From: Blautia luti
GTDB lineage: Bacteria > Bacillota > Clostridia > Lachnospirales > Lachnospiraceae
DNA: 64,000 nt
Assembly: GCF_013304735.1 (NCBI RefSeq)
Contig: NZ_JAAITI010000012.1
Location: forward strand, 38,777 to 102,776
Reading direction: 5' to 3'
The position numbers and the translations under genes were made by a program. This document shows positions 18,406 through 26,851 of the stretch, piece by piece; within the stretch, counting starts at the first letter, position 1, and each line of letters starts with the position of its first letter. A model generated the notes under the pieces. It saw nothing but the letters and a program-made list of their open reading frames with translations, ran no database searches and had not been told where the DNA came from.

Positions 18406-18426
18406 AGCCGTGCAGACGGAAAAATG

Positions 18427-18476
18427 AAATGCTGTCAGGATGAACACTTGTATTTAGCCTGACAGCATTTTGTTTT
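18427..18476 (+). terminator. terminator after dnaB
   Basis: A 13-bp perfect stem (AAATGCTGTCAGG at 18427-18439, complement at 18458-18470) is followed by TTGTTTTT. Confidence 0.9.
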
Positions 18477-18484
18477 TCAGGCTA

Positions 18485-18550
18485 TAGGGCGAAGCCCCAC
18501 ATCGAGCGGCCTTTGGACGCGAGATGTGTAGCACGGCGGGGTTCCGTATG
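18485..18550. repeat. GC-rich foldback element
   Basis: Short arms CCCCACATC and GATGTG plus GGGG enclose the loop GAGCGGCCTTTGGACGCGA. It is more GC-rich than its surroundings and contains no ORF. It resembles in style the foldbacks at 47.5, 59.2 and 63.2-63.7 kb, but I see no strict sequence match. Confidence 0.35.
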
Positions 18551-18678
18551 TCAGTAAATCTCTGCTGATAAGTCACATCCGGTAAAATTATGTCAACCGA
18601 TTCTTCTTGCCATTTCCAGACCCCATGGGTTATACTGTAGACAGCAACAGTGAATCTCTATACAAGGGGGCGTTCACG

Positions 18679-19257
18679 ATGGAGAAAAGATACACGGTGA
18701 GACAGGCTGTAACAATGACAGGCGTGAAATCTTATGTTCTGCGGTACTGGGAGGAAGAACTGGATCTTCGGATCGGGCGCAATGAACTGGGACACCGCTA
18801 TTATACACCGTTTGATATCCAGCTTTTTCTTAAAATAAACGAGTTGAAAAATAGAGGCCTTCAGCTGAAAGCAATCCGCACACTGATTCCTCAGGAAGCG
18901 AGAAATACGCATACATCAGATCTTGCGGAAGCCGGTACCGAAATTCTGGACGGAGAAGCAGTTGAGATTGAAGATATTCCGATAAGAGCTCCGGAAGAGG
19001 CCGAAGAAATGTTTGAGGAGAAACAGGAGACGGAAACGGCAAAAGTAAAAGAGAACGGCGAGGATAATAAAAAGATCCTGGAATTTCAGGAAATTCTGGA
19101 ACGTCTGATCCATGAGGAAATGCAGAGGAAAAAAGAAGGAGAATACCGGTGCCGTTCACTGGATGAAGCTATCCGAAAGAAGCAGCAGGCAAGAAGAGAA
19201 GCGGCAGCTTCCTGTGAGGGAAAAAAGAATAAAAGAAACAGAAAAGGCTGCCGGTAA
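18679..19257 (+). CDS. MerR-family transcriptional regulator
   Basis: The 192-residue protein has a MerR-type winged helix at its start (YTVRQAVTMTGVKSYVLRYWEEE), then RIGRNELGHRYYTPFDIQLFLKINELKNRG in parts. A charged coiled-coil-like tail without effector-binding cysteines follows. The YVLRYWE and GHRYY motifs resemble the RacA/YfhP-like MerR group of Firmicutes. ATG 18679 follows AAGGGGGCG. It is monocistronic; the stop codon lies in the loop of its own terminator. Its target cannot be named. Confidence 0.8.
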   Translation: MEKRYTVRQAVTMTGVKSYVLRYWEEELDLRIGRNELGHRYYTPFDIQLFLKINELKNRGLQLKAIRTLIPQEARNTHTSDLAEAGTEILDGEAVEIEDIPIRAPEEAEEMFEEKQETETAKVKENGEDNKKILEFQEILERLIHEEMQRKKEGEYRCRSLDEAIRKKQQARREAAASCEGKKNKRNRKGCR

Positions 19258-19267
19258 ACCGGCAGCC
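19246..19267. terminator. hairpin between merR-like and ferredoxin genes
   Basis: Perfect GGCTGCCGG-TAAA-CCGGCAGCC. The T run is weak on both strands, but the position between convergent genes suits a shared terminator. Confidence 0.65.
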
Positions 19268-19303
19268 TCATTCATTACGGTAGCTTGTTAAGCTAATGGT
19301 GCA

Positions 19304-19489
<186 letters not shown>

Positions 19490-19724
19490 TTAAAATGGTG
19501 TATTGTATGTATCCCCTACCAGGGATTCTATTCCCATTCTAATATATCTGTTTAAAGAATACAAGTACAAATTTATATACAAAATAAAAATAAGGAAACC
19601 AATGTAATACGATAAGGAAAGGGATGAGGAAAGCGTTGATTCCGGCCAGGTTTCGTATTATAATAACAGAACGGAATGGAAACATCAGAAACATTTCGAT
19701 AAATCAGTAAAGGAGAATACAATC

Positions 19725-19925
19725 ATGGCAAAGGTTACAAAGAGCATGCTGATCGGAGAACTTCTCACAGTAGATCCGAATATTGCACCAATCCTGATGA
19801 GAGCAGGAATGCATTGCCTTGGATGCCCGTCTTCTCAGATGGAGTCTCTGGAAGAGGCAGCTATGGTTCATGGACTGGACGCTGACGTTCTCGTAGCACA
19901 GATCAATGATTTTCTTGGTGAGTAA
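19725..19925 (+). CDS. DUF1858 domain protein
   Basis: The 66-residue protein [21 protein letters not shown] matches DUF1858, the small helical domain also found at the N-terminus of ScdA/YtfE-type proteins. A CLGC pair (Cys31, Cys34) sits in [11 protein letters not shown], where the family has a possible redox or metal site. AAAGGAG precedes ATG 19725. The function is unknown; it is often found next to redox genes, and here a ferredoxin gene lies divergently upstream. Confidence 0.85.
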   Translation: MAKVTKSMLIGELLTVDPNIAPILMRAGMHCLGCPSSQMESLEEAAMVHGLDADVLVAQINDFLGE

Positions 19926-19955
19926 GCAGCATCTGCTGTTTTACTGAAAAAAAAG

Positions 19956-20020
19956 ACCGCTGTTGGAAATATGGATCAATCAAAGCAAGGATGATCGTAT
20001 TTCTGACAGCGGTTTATTTT
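19956..20020. terminator. bidirectional terminator between DUF1858 and mecA genes
   Basis: ACCGCTGT (19956-19963) pairs with ACAGCGGT (20006-20013), extended by AT-rich pairs. T runs lie on both sides (TTTATTTTTTT on plus, TCTTTTTTTTC on minus). A smaller AGCAG/CTGCT hairpin just after the DUF1858 stop is also present. Confidence 0.8.
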
Positions 20021-20025
20021 TTTAT

Positions 20026-20787
20026 TTAAAGTTCGAGAAGTTTCTGAAGTGCATTCTCCGCAATCAGGGTGCCATGTTCCCGAAGGTAGGCTTCCCCGGC
20101 AGGAGTAAATGCACGGCCAACTCCATACTCAGAAAGAATGTTGCATACTTTGTTGAATTCTTCCGGTGTGCAGTCAGACTGGTGAAGAACCAGCTGATAT
20201 CCTCCGTCTTCCCCTTCACGGTAAAGAGTATTGTTTCCGGTAAAGAAACCGTTCATTCCATGAGAAGCGGCGATGACATCGTCAAGTCCTGGGAAGGAAT
20301 ACAGACGGATCAGCCGTATAGAATTCTCGGAAGCCTGTGAAGCGTCCGGGTTTTCCGGATTCTGTGCTGCTGGTTCGGATTTCTTTTCTTCCGGTTTCTG
20401 CGGGAGATTTTTGAGTTTGGATTCGCAGAGCTTCTGGAAAATATCAATGATATTATCGGCTCCATCGATCTCAACAGTATCTGCTGGTTTATTTCCTTTA
20501 AAAGGAGCAAATTTGGAAAAACGGGTATCCAGTTCTTCCGGATCTTCCACCTTGGTGATGATGAGGATGACGCTTTCTGCGCTTACGGGGATCGCTTCGA
20601 TCATCAGCGGAATGTTATCAGCTTCAAAACCAAACTGTATCTGAGCCTGCTGCATCATGTCACGGAAGAGCCGTTTGGCTTTCTCGGTACCGTAAGCAAG
20701 TTCACTGATACGGATCTGATGGCTGTCCAGATCTTCCTTCGTCAGTGTGCAGCGGATCTGATTGTCGTTGATCTTTTCTATTTTCAT
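20026..20787 (-). CDS. mecA: adaptor protein MecA
   Basis: The 253-residue protein starts MKIEKINDNQIRCTLT, the MecA N-terminal substrate-binding domain, and ends with the ClpC-binding domain containing SFPGLDDVIAASHGM. MecA hands substrates such as competence and sporulation regulators to the ClpCP protease. The acidic/proline linker in the middle is usual. The start at 20787 follows AGGATGTGA on the minus strand; a frame extension of seven codons lacks a site. Confidence 0.93.
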   Translation of the reverse strand: MKIEKINDNQIRCTLTKEDLDSHQIRISELAYGTEKAKRLFRDMMQQAQIQFGFEADNIPLMIEAIPVSAESVILIITKVEDPEELDTRFSKFAPFKGNKPADTVEIDGADNIIDIFQKLCESKLKNLPQKPEEKKSEPAAQNPENPDASQASENSIRLIRLYSFPGLDDVIAASHGMNGFFTGNNTLYREGEDGGYQLVLHQSDCTPEEFNKVCNILSEYGVGRAFTPAGEAYLREHGTLIAENALQKLLEL

Positions 20788-20933
20788 ATAATCACATCCT
20801 ATGGTCAATAAATTTAATCTTTTACATACTGTATTATATAACAGCTATACACAAGATGTAAAGATGCATATCAATGGGAAAAAAGAAAATTCCGGGATAA
20901 AAATAAAAAAAATTTTATAATTGAACAAAAGGC

Positions 20934-20961
20934 TTGCATCTGAAAAGAAAAAAGGTATAAT
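20934..20961 (+). promoter_or_regulatory. promoter of the structured leader or small RNA
   Basis: -35 TTGCAT (20934-20939), 16-bp spacer, -10 TATAAT (20956-20961). The expected transcript start is near 20968. Confidence 0.75.
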
Positions 20962-20967
20962 AAAAAC

Positions 20968-21141
20968 AGAAAAGCTGCAAGATCTGTAAAAGCAGTAAGA
21001 GAACAAAGATAACTTAAAGTCATACTTTTTCTGAAGATAAATTTCTGTGTAAAACTCATCGGCGATTCTGCCATAACACAGAATAAGAAATTTCCCCCTT
21101 TTAATTTTTTATATATTACAACGGGATCTGTGCAGCTTTTC
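20968..21141 (+). ncRNA. candidate structured RNA (leader or independent small RNA)
   Basis: Right after a good promoter, 20970-20979 (AAAAGCTGCA) pairs with 21131-21140 (TGCAGCTTTT except for one bulge at 21130). The helix continues through 20980-20984 with 21125-21129, giving 15 pairs that close the whole 170-nt region. Inside, TTCTGTGT (21043-21050) pairs with ACACAGAA (21076-21083), with a small GGC/GCC hairpin in its loop; AAATTT arms may extend it. The rest is A/U-rich internal loop. A closing helix at the transcript start and a rod-like shape resemble 6S RNA or a riboswitch P1 helix. I cannot assign a known family. The next gene has its ribosome site 40 nt further on. Confidence 0.45.
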
Positions 21142-21194
21142 ATGAACCATTGCTGGTGTTTTCTGAAAATCAAACCAGGAAAGGAGGTCGGGAT

Positions 21195-21425
21195 ACGGAA
21201 AATATATCACGGGTAAAAAAGAATCCTGCAAAGGCACTCCGTAAAGAACTTGAGATTTACCGGGAAAAAGGTGTTTCTCTTTATCTGAACGGAGAACCAA
21301 GCACTCCGAAAAAAATCGCAAAAGCCTGTCAGATTGCGGAAGATGGAGTCTATATGCGGGATTATACAGAAGATGAAGAAGGGCATATCGCCTGTGTAAG
21401 CTTTGATTTTATCCGAAAATGTTAA
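21195..21425 (+). CDS. small protein of unknown function, start codon uncertain
   Basis: The frame from about 21195 encodes some 76 residues with the features of a real protein: basic helix (NPAKALRKELEIYREKG), a strand-like YLNGEPS, then an acidic half ending SFDFIRKC. I do not recognise the family. A near-perfect AAAGGAGG lies at 21180-21187, but no ATG, GTG or TTG follows at proper distance; the in-frame codon 7 nt later is ACG (21195). The frame stays open upstream to a TTG at 21150, without a ribosome site. Either a rare start codon is used or the structured RNA upstream is involved. Confidence 0.55.
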   Translation, partial: TENISRVKKNPAKALRKELEIYREKGVSLYLNGEPSTPKKIAKACQIAEDGVYMRDYTEDEEGHIACVSFDFIRKC

Positions 21426-21446
21426 GGATCGACACGAAAGAGAAAG

Positions 21447-21502
21447 CGGTTCCCCGGAAAGAAAAAGTTCCCCTGAACTCATACATACCATGTGGGGAAC
21501 CG
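21447..21502. other. stem region with two competing 5' arms
   Basis: GGGGAACCG at 21494-21502 can pair with CGGTTCCCC at 21447-21455 (9 bp) or with GTTCCCC at 21467-21473 (7 bp). No T run follows, so it is not a standard terminator. Confidence 0.4.
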
Positions 21503-21567
21503 AAATTATAAATAAAGTGTAAAAAAATATTAAATGTCGATTTTTGTAACGAAATCCAGAGGAAATA

Positions 21568-21576
21568 TGTTATAAT
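21568..21576 (+). promoter_or_regulatory. extended -10 promoter element of the GH18 gene
   Basis: TGTTATAAT, a TGn-extended -10 box, about 40 bp upstream of the start at 21617. No clear -35 box at the standard distance. Confidence 0.5.
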
Positions 21577-21616
21577 AAAAAAAATTGTGACATTCTATAC
21601 CGAAAGGAAAAAAATA

Positions 21617-23266
21617 ATGATAAAAAAACATATGCCGGTTTTTGTGGTATGTCTGCTGATTGTTCTGGTCTCTCTTATCGGAGGGGCTGTATACGGAATT
21701 AACAAGCTGATTCCAACCAGCAAACAGATGGATCTGACGGAATATTATGGTCATAATGCAGATGGAGAAGCTGCATTGATACTTGGAACACAGAAACTGG
21801 AGCAGAAAGCTTTGTTTTCGGGAAACGATGTATATCTTCCACTGGATGTAGTAAGTGGGTATCTGAATCAGAGATATTACTGGGACAGCGAAAATAAGAA
21901 GATTCTGTATGCAACACCAACTAGTCTTACGGAGGAAGCGGCATCAGAGCAGGCAGACGGAAATGTATGGCTGAAAGATGACACAGTTTATCTGAAACTG
22001 GATTATGTAAAAAAGTATACAGATATTGATTCCTATATATATGAAGACCCTGCAAGGGTGGCGATACAGTATAAATTTAGCAATATACAGACAGTAACTG
22101 TAAAGAAAGATACAGTAATCCGGTATCGCGGAGGGATTAAGTCGGAAATTCTTACAAAAATCCCTAAAGATACGGTCCTTAGGCTTCTGGATGAAGGAGA
22201 GGACTGGGATCAGGTAGCGACTGATGACGGTTATATCGGCTATATTCAGAAAAAAAAGGTAAGCAGTGCGGATACCACAAATTATGAGAGAGATTTTAAG
22301 GCGGAAGCATATTCTTATCTTACCATGGATGAACCGGTAAATATGGTATGGCATCAGGTTACCAGTACAGACGCCAACAGCTATTTTGCAGGTGCCGTGC
22401 AGAATATGACGGGAGTGAATGTGATTTCACCGACCTGGTTTTCTGTCTCTGATAATGACGGAAATGTATCAAGCCTTGCGTCCGGAGAATACGTTATGCA
22501 GGCGCATGAAAAAGGCCTGAAAGTCTGGGGATTGGTAGATAACTTCAGTGAAAATATGAGTACAACGACGGTACTTTCCAAAACCAGTTCCAGACAGAAT
22601 CTTGAGAATCATCTGGTCACATATGCACTGAAATCCGGCCTGGATGGTATTAATATTGATTTTGAGTCCTTAAGTGAAGATGTGGGAATTCATTTCCTTC
22701 AGTTTCTGAGAGAACTTTCCATTCAGTGTCATGAGAACAATCTGGTACTTTCTGTGGACAATCCGGTACCTGAGGATTTCACAAGTCATTATGACAGAAC
22801 CGAACAGGGTAAAGTTGTGGACTATGTGATTATTATGGGATATGACGAACACTATGTTGGTTCGGATGCCGGTTCCGTGGCATCACTTCCATGGGTGGAG
22901 CAGGGAGTTAAAGATACCCTTGCAGAAGTTCCGGCCAAGAGAACCATCCTTGCTATTCCATTCTATACAAGGCTCTGGAAAACGACAGATGGTGGTGCTC
23001 TTACCAGTGAGGCGATCGGAATGGATCAGGCACAGCAGGTAATCAGCGAGAATGGAGCAGAGACTTACTGGGACAAGACTACAAGTCAGAATTATGGAAC
23101 CTACGAAGGTGATGGGGCTACATACCAGATCTGGCTGGAAGATGCACAGTCTGTTGCAGAAAAAGTAAAACTGATCAGCAAATATGAACTTGCTGGTGTG
23201 GCAGAATGGAAACTCGGATTTGAAAACAGTGGAATCTGGAGTGTAATAACAGAAAACCTGTCATAA
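21617..23266 (+). CDS. cell-wall GH18-type glycosidase with SH3-like domain
   Basis: The 549-residue protein has an N-terminal membrane anchor (about residues 6-28), a copper amine oxidase N-like domain (LPLDVVSGYLNQRYYWDSE), an SH3-like region near residue 160-200, and a GH18 barrel. The GH18 motif DGINIDFES places the catalytic acid at Glu350 with Asp343 and Asp348 before it. This architecture matches the YaaH/YdhD-like cell-wall group that cuts peptidoglycan sugar bonds, often in spore cortex lysis. It is followed by a CwlD-like amidase, so a joint role in peptidoglycan modification is likely. Confidence 0.88.
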   Translation: MIKKHMPVFVVCLLIVLVSLIGGAVYGINKLIPTSKQMDLTEYYGHNADGEAALILGTQKLEQKALFSGNDVYLPLDVVSGYLNQRYYWDSENKKILYATPTSLTEEAASEQADGNVWLKDDTVYLKLDYVKKYTDIDSYIYEDPARVAIQYKFSNIQTVTVKKDTVIRYRGGIKSEILTKIPKDTVLRLLDEGEDWDQVATDDGYIGYIQKKKVSSADTTNYERDFKAEAYSYLTMDEPVNMVWHQVTSTDANSYFAGAVQNMTGVNVISPTWFSVSDNDGNVSSLASGEYVMQAHEKGLKVWGLVDNFSENMSTTTVLSKTSSRQNLENHLVTYALKSGLDGINIDFESLSEDVGIHFLQFLRELSIQCHENNLVLSVDNPVPEDFTSHYDRTEQGKVVDYVIIMGYDEHYVGSDAGSVASLPWVEQGVKDTLAEVPAKRTILAIPFYTRLWKTTDGGALTSEAIGMDQAQQVISENGAETYWDKTTSQNYGTYEGDGATYQIWLEDAQSVAEKVKLISKYELAGVAEWKLGFENSGIWSVITENLS

Positions 23267-23349
23267 ACAGAAAAAAATATTATACGACACAATGATAAAA
23301 ACATCCCCGGCAACATATATTAAAATAAATATGCCGGGGGTGCTTTGCG

Positions 23350-24069
23350 TTGAAAAAGCATTATGTAGAGCTTGGTATGGCAGTGCTCATGCTGGTCTGT
23401 TTTTATATTTTGTCCAGGGAGGCAGCAGAAACAGCAGGAAAACTTGCGGATGTATCCGGAAATATAAAAAACAGCCAGGTGATTCTGATTGATGCCGGGC
23501 ACGGAGGTGTGGACTCCGGGATGGTTGGTGTCAATGATCTGAAAGAAAAGGGCATTAATCTGGTAATCTCCATGAAATTAAAAGCGATTCTGGAGAAAAA
23601 AGGATTTGCAGTAGTGATGACAAGAGAAGAAGACAGGGGCCTTTATGAAGAGAATACAAAGAATATGAAGGCACAGGATCTGCAAAATCGCATTGCAATG
23701 ATTCAGAAATATTCTCCGGTACTTTCGGTAAGCATTCATCAGAACAGTTACAGCGATCCACAGGTAAAAGGTCCGCAGGTATTTTATTATGAAGATTCAA
23801 AAAAGGGGAAGGAACTTGCACTTTCCATTCAGGAGCAGATGAATGATCAGCTTTCTGTTGCACGGCCAAGAGCTGCCAAGGGAAACCGGACGTATTATCT
23901 GCTTAAAAGAAGCAGCGGGGTAATTAATATTGTAGAATGTGGTTTCCTTACCAATCCGGATGAAGCGGCACTTCTGCAAAGTGAAGAATATCAGGAAAAA
24001 GTTGCAAATGCAGTTGCAGATGGAATTGGTACATATTTAGAGAAGCAGGAGGTGCCTGAAAAAAATTGA
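23350..24069 (+). CDS. N-acetylmuramoyl-L-alanine amidase, CwlD-like
   Basis: The 239-residue protein has one N-terminal membrane segment and an Amidase_3 domain. The zinc ligands are visible: His in LIDAGHGGVDSG, Glu in the following strand region (LKEKG), His in SVSIHQNSY, and the catalytic Glu in NIVECGFLTNPDEA. CwlD makes muramic-lactam in spore cortex together with PdaA; size and anchor fit, but vegetative amidases of this family look alike. The start is TTG 23350 with GGGGGTG upstream. It follows the GH18 gene by 83 bp. Confidence 0.85.
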   Translation: MKKHYVELGMAVLMLVCFYILSREAAETAGKLADVSGNIKNSQVILIDAGHGGVDSGMVGVNDLKEKGINLVISMKLKAILEKKGFAVVMTREEDRGLYEENTKNMKAQDLQNRIAMIQKYSPVLSVSIHQNSYSDPQVKGPQVFYYEDSKKGKELALSIQEQMNDQLSVARPRAAKGNRTYYLLKRSSGVINIVECGFLTNPDEAALLQSEEYQEKVANAVADGIGTYLEKQEVPEKN

Positions 24070-24138
24070 AAAAAATGTGAATAGTCTTTTCATAAGAAGG
24101 CGATTCTGATATACTTTACGTGAATTGAGGAGAATCCT

Positions 24139-26133
24139 ATGTTTGGAATTATCTATCTTATATTATGTATATTAACAGGAATGGAAATGGTGGGATGTCT
24201 GTTTCCGCACCAGACAACTGAAAAAGGAAATCGGATATGGGTGATCCTTCCGGCTGCTTTTGGAACAGGTACGCTGATGCTGACATGGGCAGTATATATT
24301 GTTTCCTGGATATTCAGTGTATGTGTGGGAACAGAACATCCTCTTTTTTATGGGAATTTATTGGTGATGCTGGTAACGGCACTGATTTTTCTGATGAATT
24401 TTCACCGGAAACGTAAGAACGGAAAAACAGTATTTTCAGCAGGAAATATGGTTACCAGAAGATGGATCCTGAAAAAAGAAATATGTCTGTTTGTGATACT
24501 GGCGTTTTTTGTAACCTGGATTATGTTTTATGTCTTTCATATGAAAGACGGAGTGCTGTATTCCGGTTTTTCTGTATATGGTGATTATGCACCTCATACT
24601 GCAATGATGCGCTCTTTTTCAAGAGGAAATAATTTTCCTACACAGTATCCTCATTACGGAGGACAGGATGTGAAGTACCATTTTATGTTTCAGTTTCTGG
24701 TAGGAAATCTGGAATATCTGGGACTTCGGCTGGATCTGGGATACAATCTGGTAAGTATTCTGTCGCTGGTAGGATTTCTTATGGTGCTTTATGCAATCAG
24801 TTACCGGATGTTTTTCAGTTTCTGGGCAGGTGCATTTTCTCTGCTGTTCTTTTTTTTTCGGAGCGGAACTGCGTTCTGGAGATATTTGTGGGAGAATATC
24901 AGAACTGGAAATCTTATACAGGCGCTGACAGAAAATACGGTATTTATTGGATATACAACCAATGAAAACTGGGGACTCTGGAATTTTAATGTATATCTGA
25001 ATCAGAGGCATCTTGCTTTTGGTCTTCTGATAGTGGCTGTGGCCATATGGATTTTTATGGACTGGGTAGAAGCAGGAAGTGGCCGTAAAGAGAAAGGAAT
25101 TCTGTGGATTCGAAATTGCTTTTTTACCAGAGAAGCATGGATTTGCAGAAATGTGGATACAGCAATTCTGATGGGCTTGTTTTTGGGGCTTACTGCTTTC
25201 TGGAATGGGGCTGCACTCATTGGAGGACTTTTAATTCTAGCCGGTTTTGCGGTATTTTCCGATGGAAAGCTGGATTATGCTATTTGTGCGGCGCTGGCTG
25301 TTTTTTTCTCGGAACTTCAGTCAAAGATTTTTGTATCCGGAAGTGTTATGAGCCCTTCTCTTTACTGGGGATTTCTGGCAGATCATGCCACGGTAACCGG
25401 TGTACTCTGGTATCTGGCTCAGATCAGTGGATTTTTCTTTATCGGATTGGTTGTTGTTGCTGTCTTTCTGAAGAGAAGTGAAAGGGTAATTCTTGGAGGT
25501 TTTCTTCTTCCGATGCTGTTTGCTTTTCTGATATCACTGACTCCGGATATCAATGTGAACCATAAATATGTGATGATATCTTATGCGTTTGTTACGGTGT
25601 TCTGGGGATGGGTAGTAAGGAATATTTTTCTGTCAGGGAAAACGAAATGGAAGAAGTGGAGCTGTAAAGTGGCCTGTGTAATCTTATGTATCTGCCTGAT
25701 AGGAACGGGTGTTTATGATTTTGTGGTAATTTTGCTGGATAATGATTCCGCACATCGCATGACCGTAGATATGGAAAGCAGCCTTACAGACTGGCTTTCT
25801 TCAAACCTCAAGAAAAACGATCTTCTTCTGACACCGGAATATACCATGAATGAAGTTACCATGTCAGGTGCGATGCTTTACTGTGGATGGCCTTATTATG
25901 CCTGGTCAGCAGGATACGATACAAATTACAGAGCCGGGCAGGCGGTAATGATTTACACAACAGACGATCCGCAGGTTTTGAAAACAACAGTGAAAAAGGA
26001 AAAAATCACGTACATTCTGTTTGAGGAAGATATGGAATTTGAGCAGCAGGAATGTCGTGAAGATATTATAAAGAAGACGTATCCGTTGGTTTATAAGTCG
26101 GAGGATGGGAGAATAAGAGTTTATGAAACATGA
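24139..26133 (+). CDS. large multi-membrane protein, GT-C glycosyltransferase-like
   Basis: The 664-residue protein has about a dozen hydrophobic segments and a soluble tail of about 120 residues. The first outer loop carries YSGFSVYGDYAPHTAMMRSF, resembling the acidic D-x-x-H loop of GT-C enzymes that use polyprenyl-phosphate sugars. I do not recognise a named family. It overlaps the following GT2 gene by 11 nt, so it is translationally coupled to a likely polyprenyl-phosphate sugar synthase, and a third gene encodes another such protein. A role in adding sugars to a surface glycan or protein outside the membrane is inferred from this set. Confidence 0.65.
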   Translation: MFGIIYLILCILTGMEMVGCLFPHQTTEKGNRIWVILPAAFGTGTLMLTWAVYIVSWIFSVCVGTEHPLFYGNLLVMLVTALIFLMNFHRKRKNGKTVFSAGNMVTRRWILKKEICLFVILAFFVTWIMFYVFHMKDGVLYSGFSVYGDYAPHTAMMRSFSRGNNFPTQYPHYGGQDVKYHFMFQFLVGNLEYLGLRLDLGYNLVSILSLVGFLMVLYAISYRMFFSFWAGAFSLLFFFFRSGTAFWRYLWENIRTGNLIQALTENTVFIGYTTNENWGLWNFNVYLNQRHLAFGLLIVAVAIWIFMDWVEAGSGRKEKGILWIRNCFFTREAWICRNVDTAILMGLFLGLTAFWNGAALIGGLLILAGFAVFSDGKLDYAICAALAVFFSELQSKIFVSGSVMSPSLYWGFLADHATVTGVLWYLAQISGFFFIGLVVVAVFLKRSERVILGGFLLPMLFAFLISLTPDINVNHKYVMISYAFVTVFWGWVVRNIFLSGKTKWKKWSCKVACVILCICLIGTGVYDFVVILLDNDSAHRMTVDMESSLTDWLSSNLKKNDLLLTPEYTMNEVTMSGAMLYCGWPYYAWSAGYDTNYRAGQAVMIYTTDDPQVLKTTVKKEKITYILFEEDMEFEQQECREDIIKKTYPLVYKSEDGRIRVYET

Positions 26134-26833
26134 CAGTTTGTACATTATTATGCCTGCATATAATGAAGAAAAAAATATCGGAGCTGTGATTGAACAGTGG
26201 TATCCGGTTGTGGAAAAAATTGGAGGAGACAGCCGTCTGGTGATCCTAAATGATGGAAGTAAGGACGGAACATATGAGAAGATCCGGAAATATCAGGAGA
26301 AATATGACCGTCTTATCGGAATTGACAAGCCCAATGAAGGTCATGGAGGAACTATTCTTAGAGGGTATCATTATGCGGTTGACGCCGGAGCAGATTATGT
26401 TTTTCAGACAGATACTGACGGACAGACGCTTCCGGAGGAATTCTGGCAGTTCTGGGAAAAACGAAAAGAATGTGGTCTTCTTATCGGATACCGGAAAAAA
26501 AGAGAAGATGGAATTTCAAGACTTTTTGTGACAAGAGTTCTCCGCCTTGTGCTGTTTCTCATATTTAAAACGTGGGTAAAAGATGCGAATACTCCTTACC
26601 GGCTGATGAACGGAAAGCAGCTTAAAAAAGTACTGAAACGGATTCCGGACGGATTTTTCCTGTCCAATGTACTGATGACAGTGATCTATGAGAAACATCA
26701 TCTGCATGTGGAATACATCCCGATCACCTTCCGTCCACGTCAGGCTGGAAAAAATTCTATTAATATGAAGCGAATTATACCAATAGGCAAACAGGCATTT
26801 CATGATTTCATGCGCCTGCGTCACAGAATCTGA
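26123..26833 (+). CDS. GT2 glycosyltransferase, polyprenyl-phosphate sugar synthase-like
   Basis: The 236-residue GT-A fold enzyme begins YIIMPAYNEEKNIGAVIE and has LNDGSKDGT, the metal-binding DTD in QTDTDGQT, and the acceptor region DANTPYRLM. These match the dolichol-phosphate-mannose synthase/GtrB group that loads a sugar from a nucleotide donor onto polyprenyl phosphate. No C-terminal membrane helices follow the catalytic domain. It overlaps the GT-C-like gene before it and is 18 nt before the DUF2298 gene, so it probably supplies the lipid-linked sugar for both. Confidence 0.85.
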   Translation: MKHDSLYIIMPAYNEEKNIGAVIEQWYPVVEKIGGDSRLVILNDGSKDGTYEKIRKYQEKYDRLIGIDKPNEGHGGTILRGYHYAVDAGADYVFQTDTDGQTLPEEFWQFWEKRKECGLLIGYRKKREDGISRLFVTRVLRLVLFLIFKTWVKDANTPYRLMNGKQLKKVLKRIPDGFFLSNVLMTVIYEKHHLHVEYIPITFRPRQAGKNSINMKRIIPIGKQAFHDFMRLRHRI

Positions 26834-26851
26834 TACAGGAGGAACAGAAAG

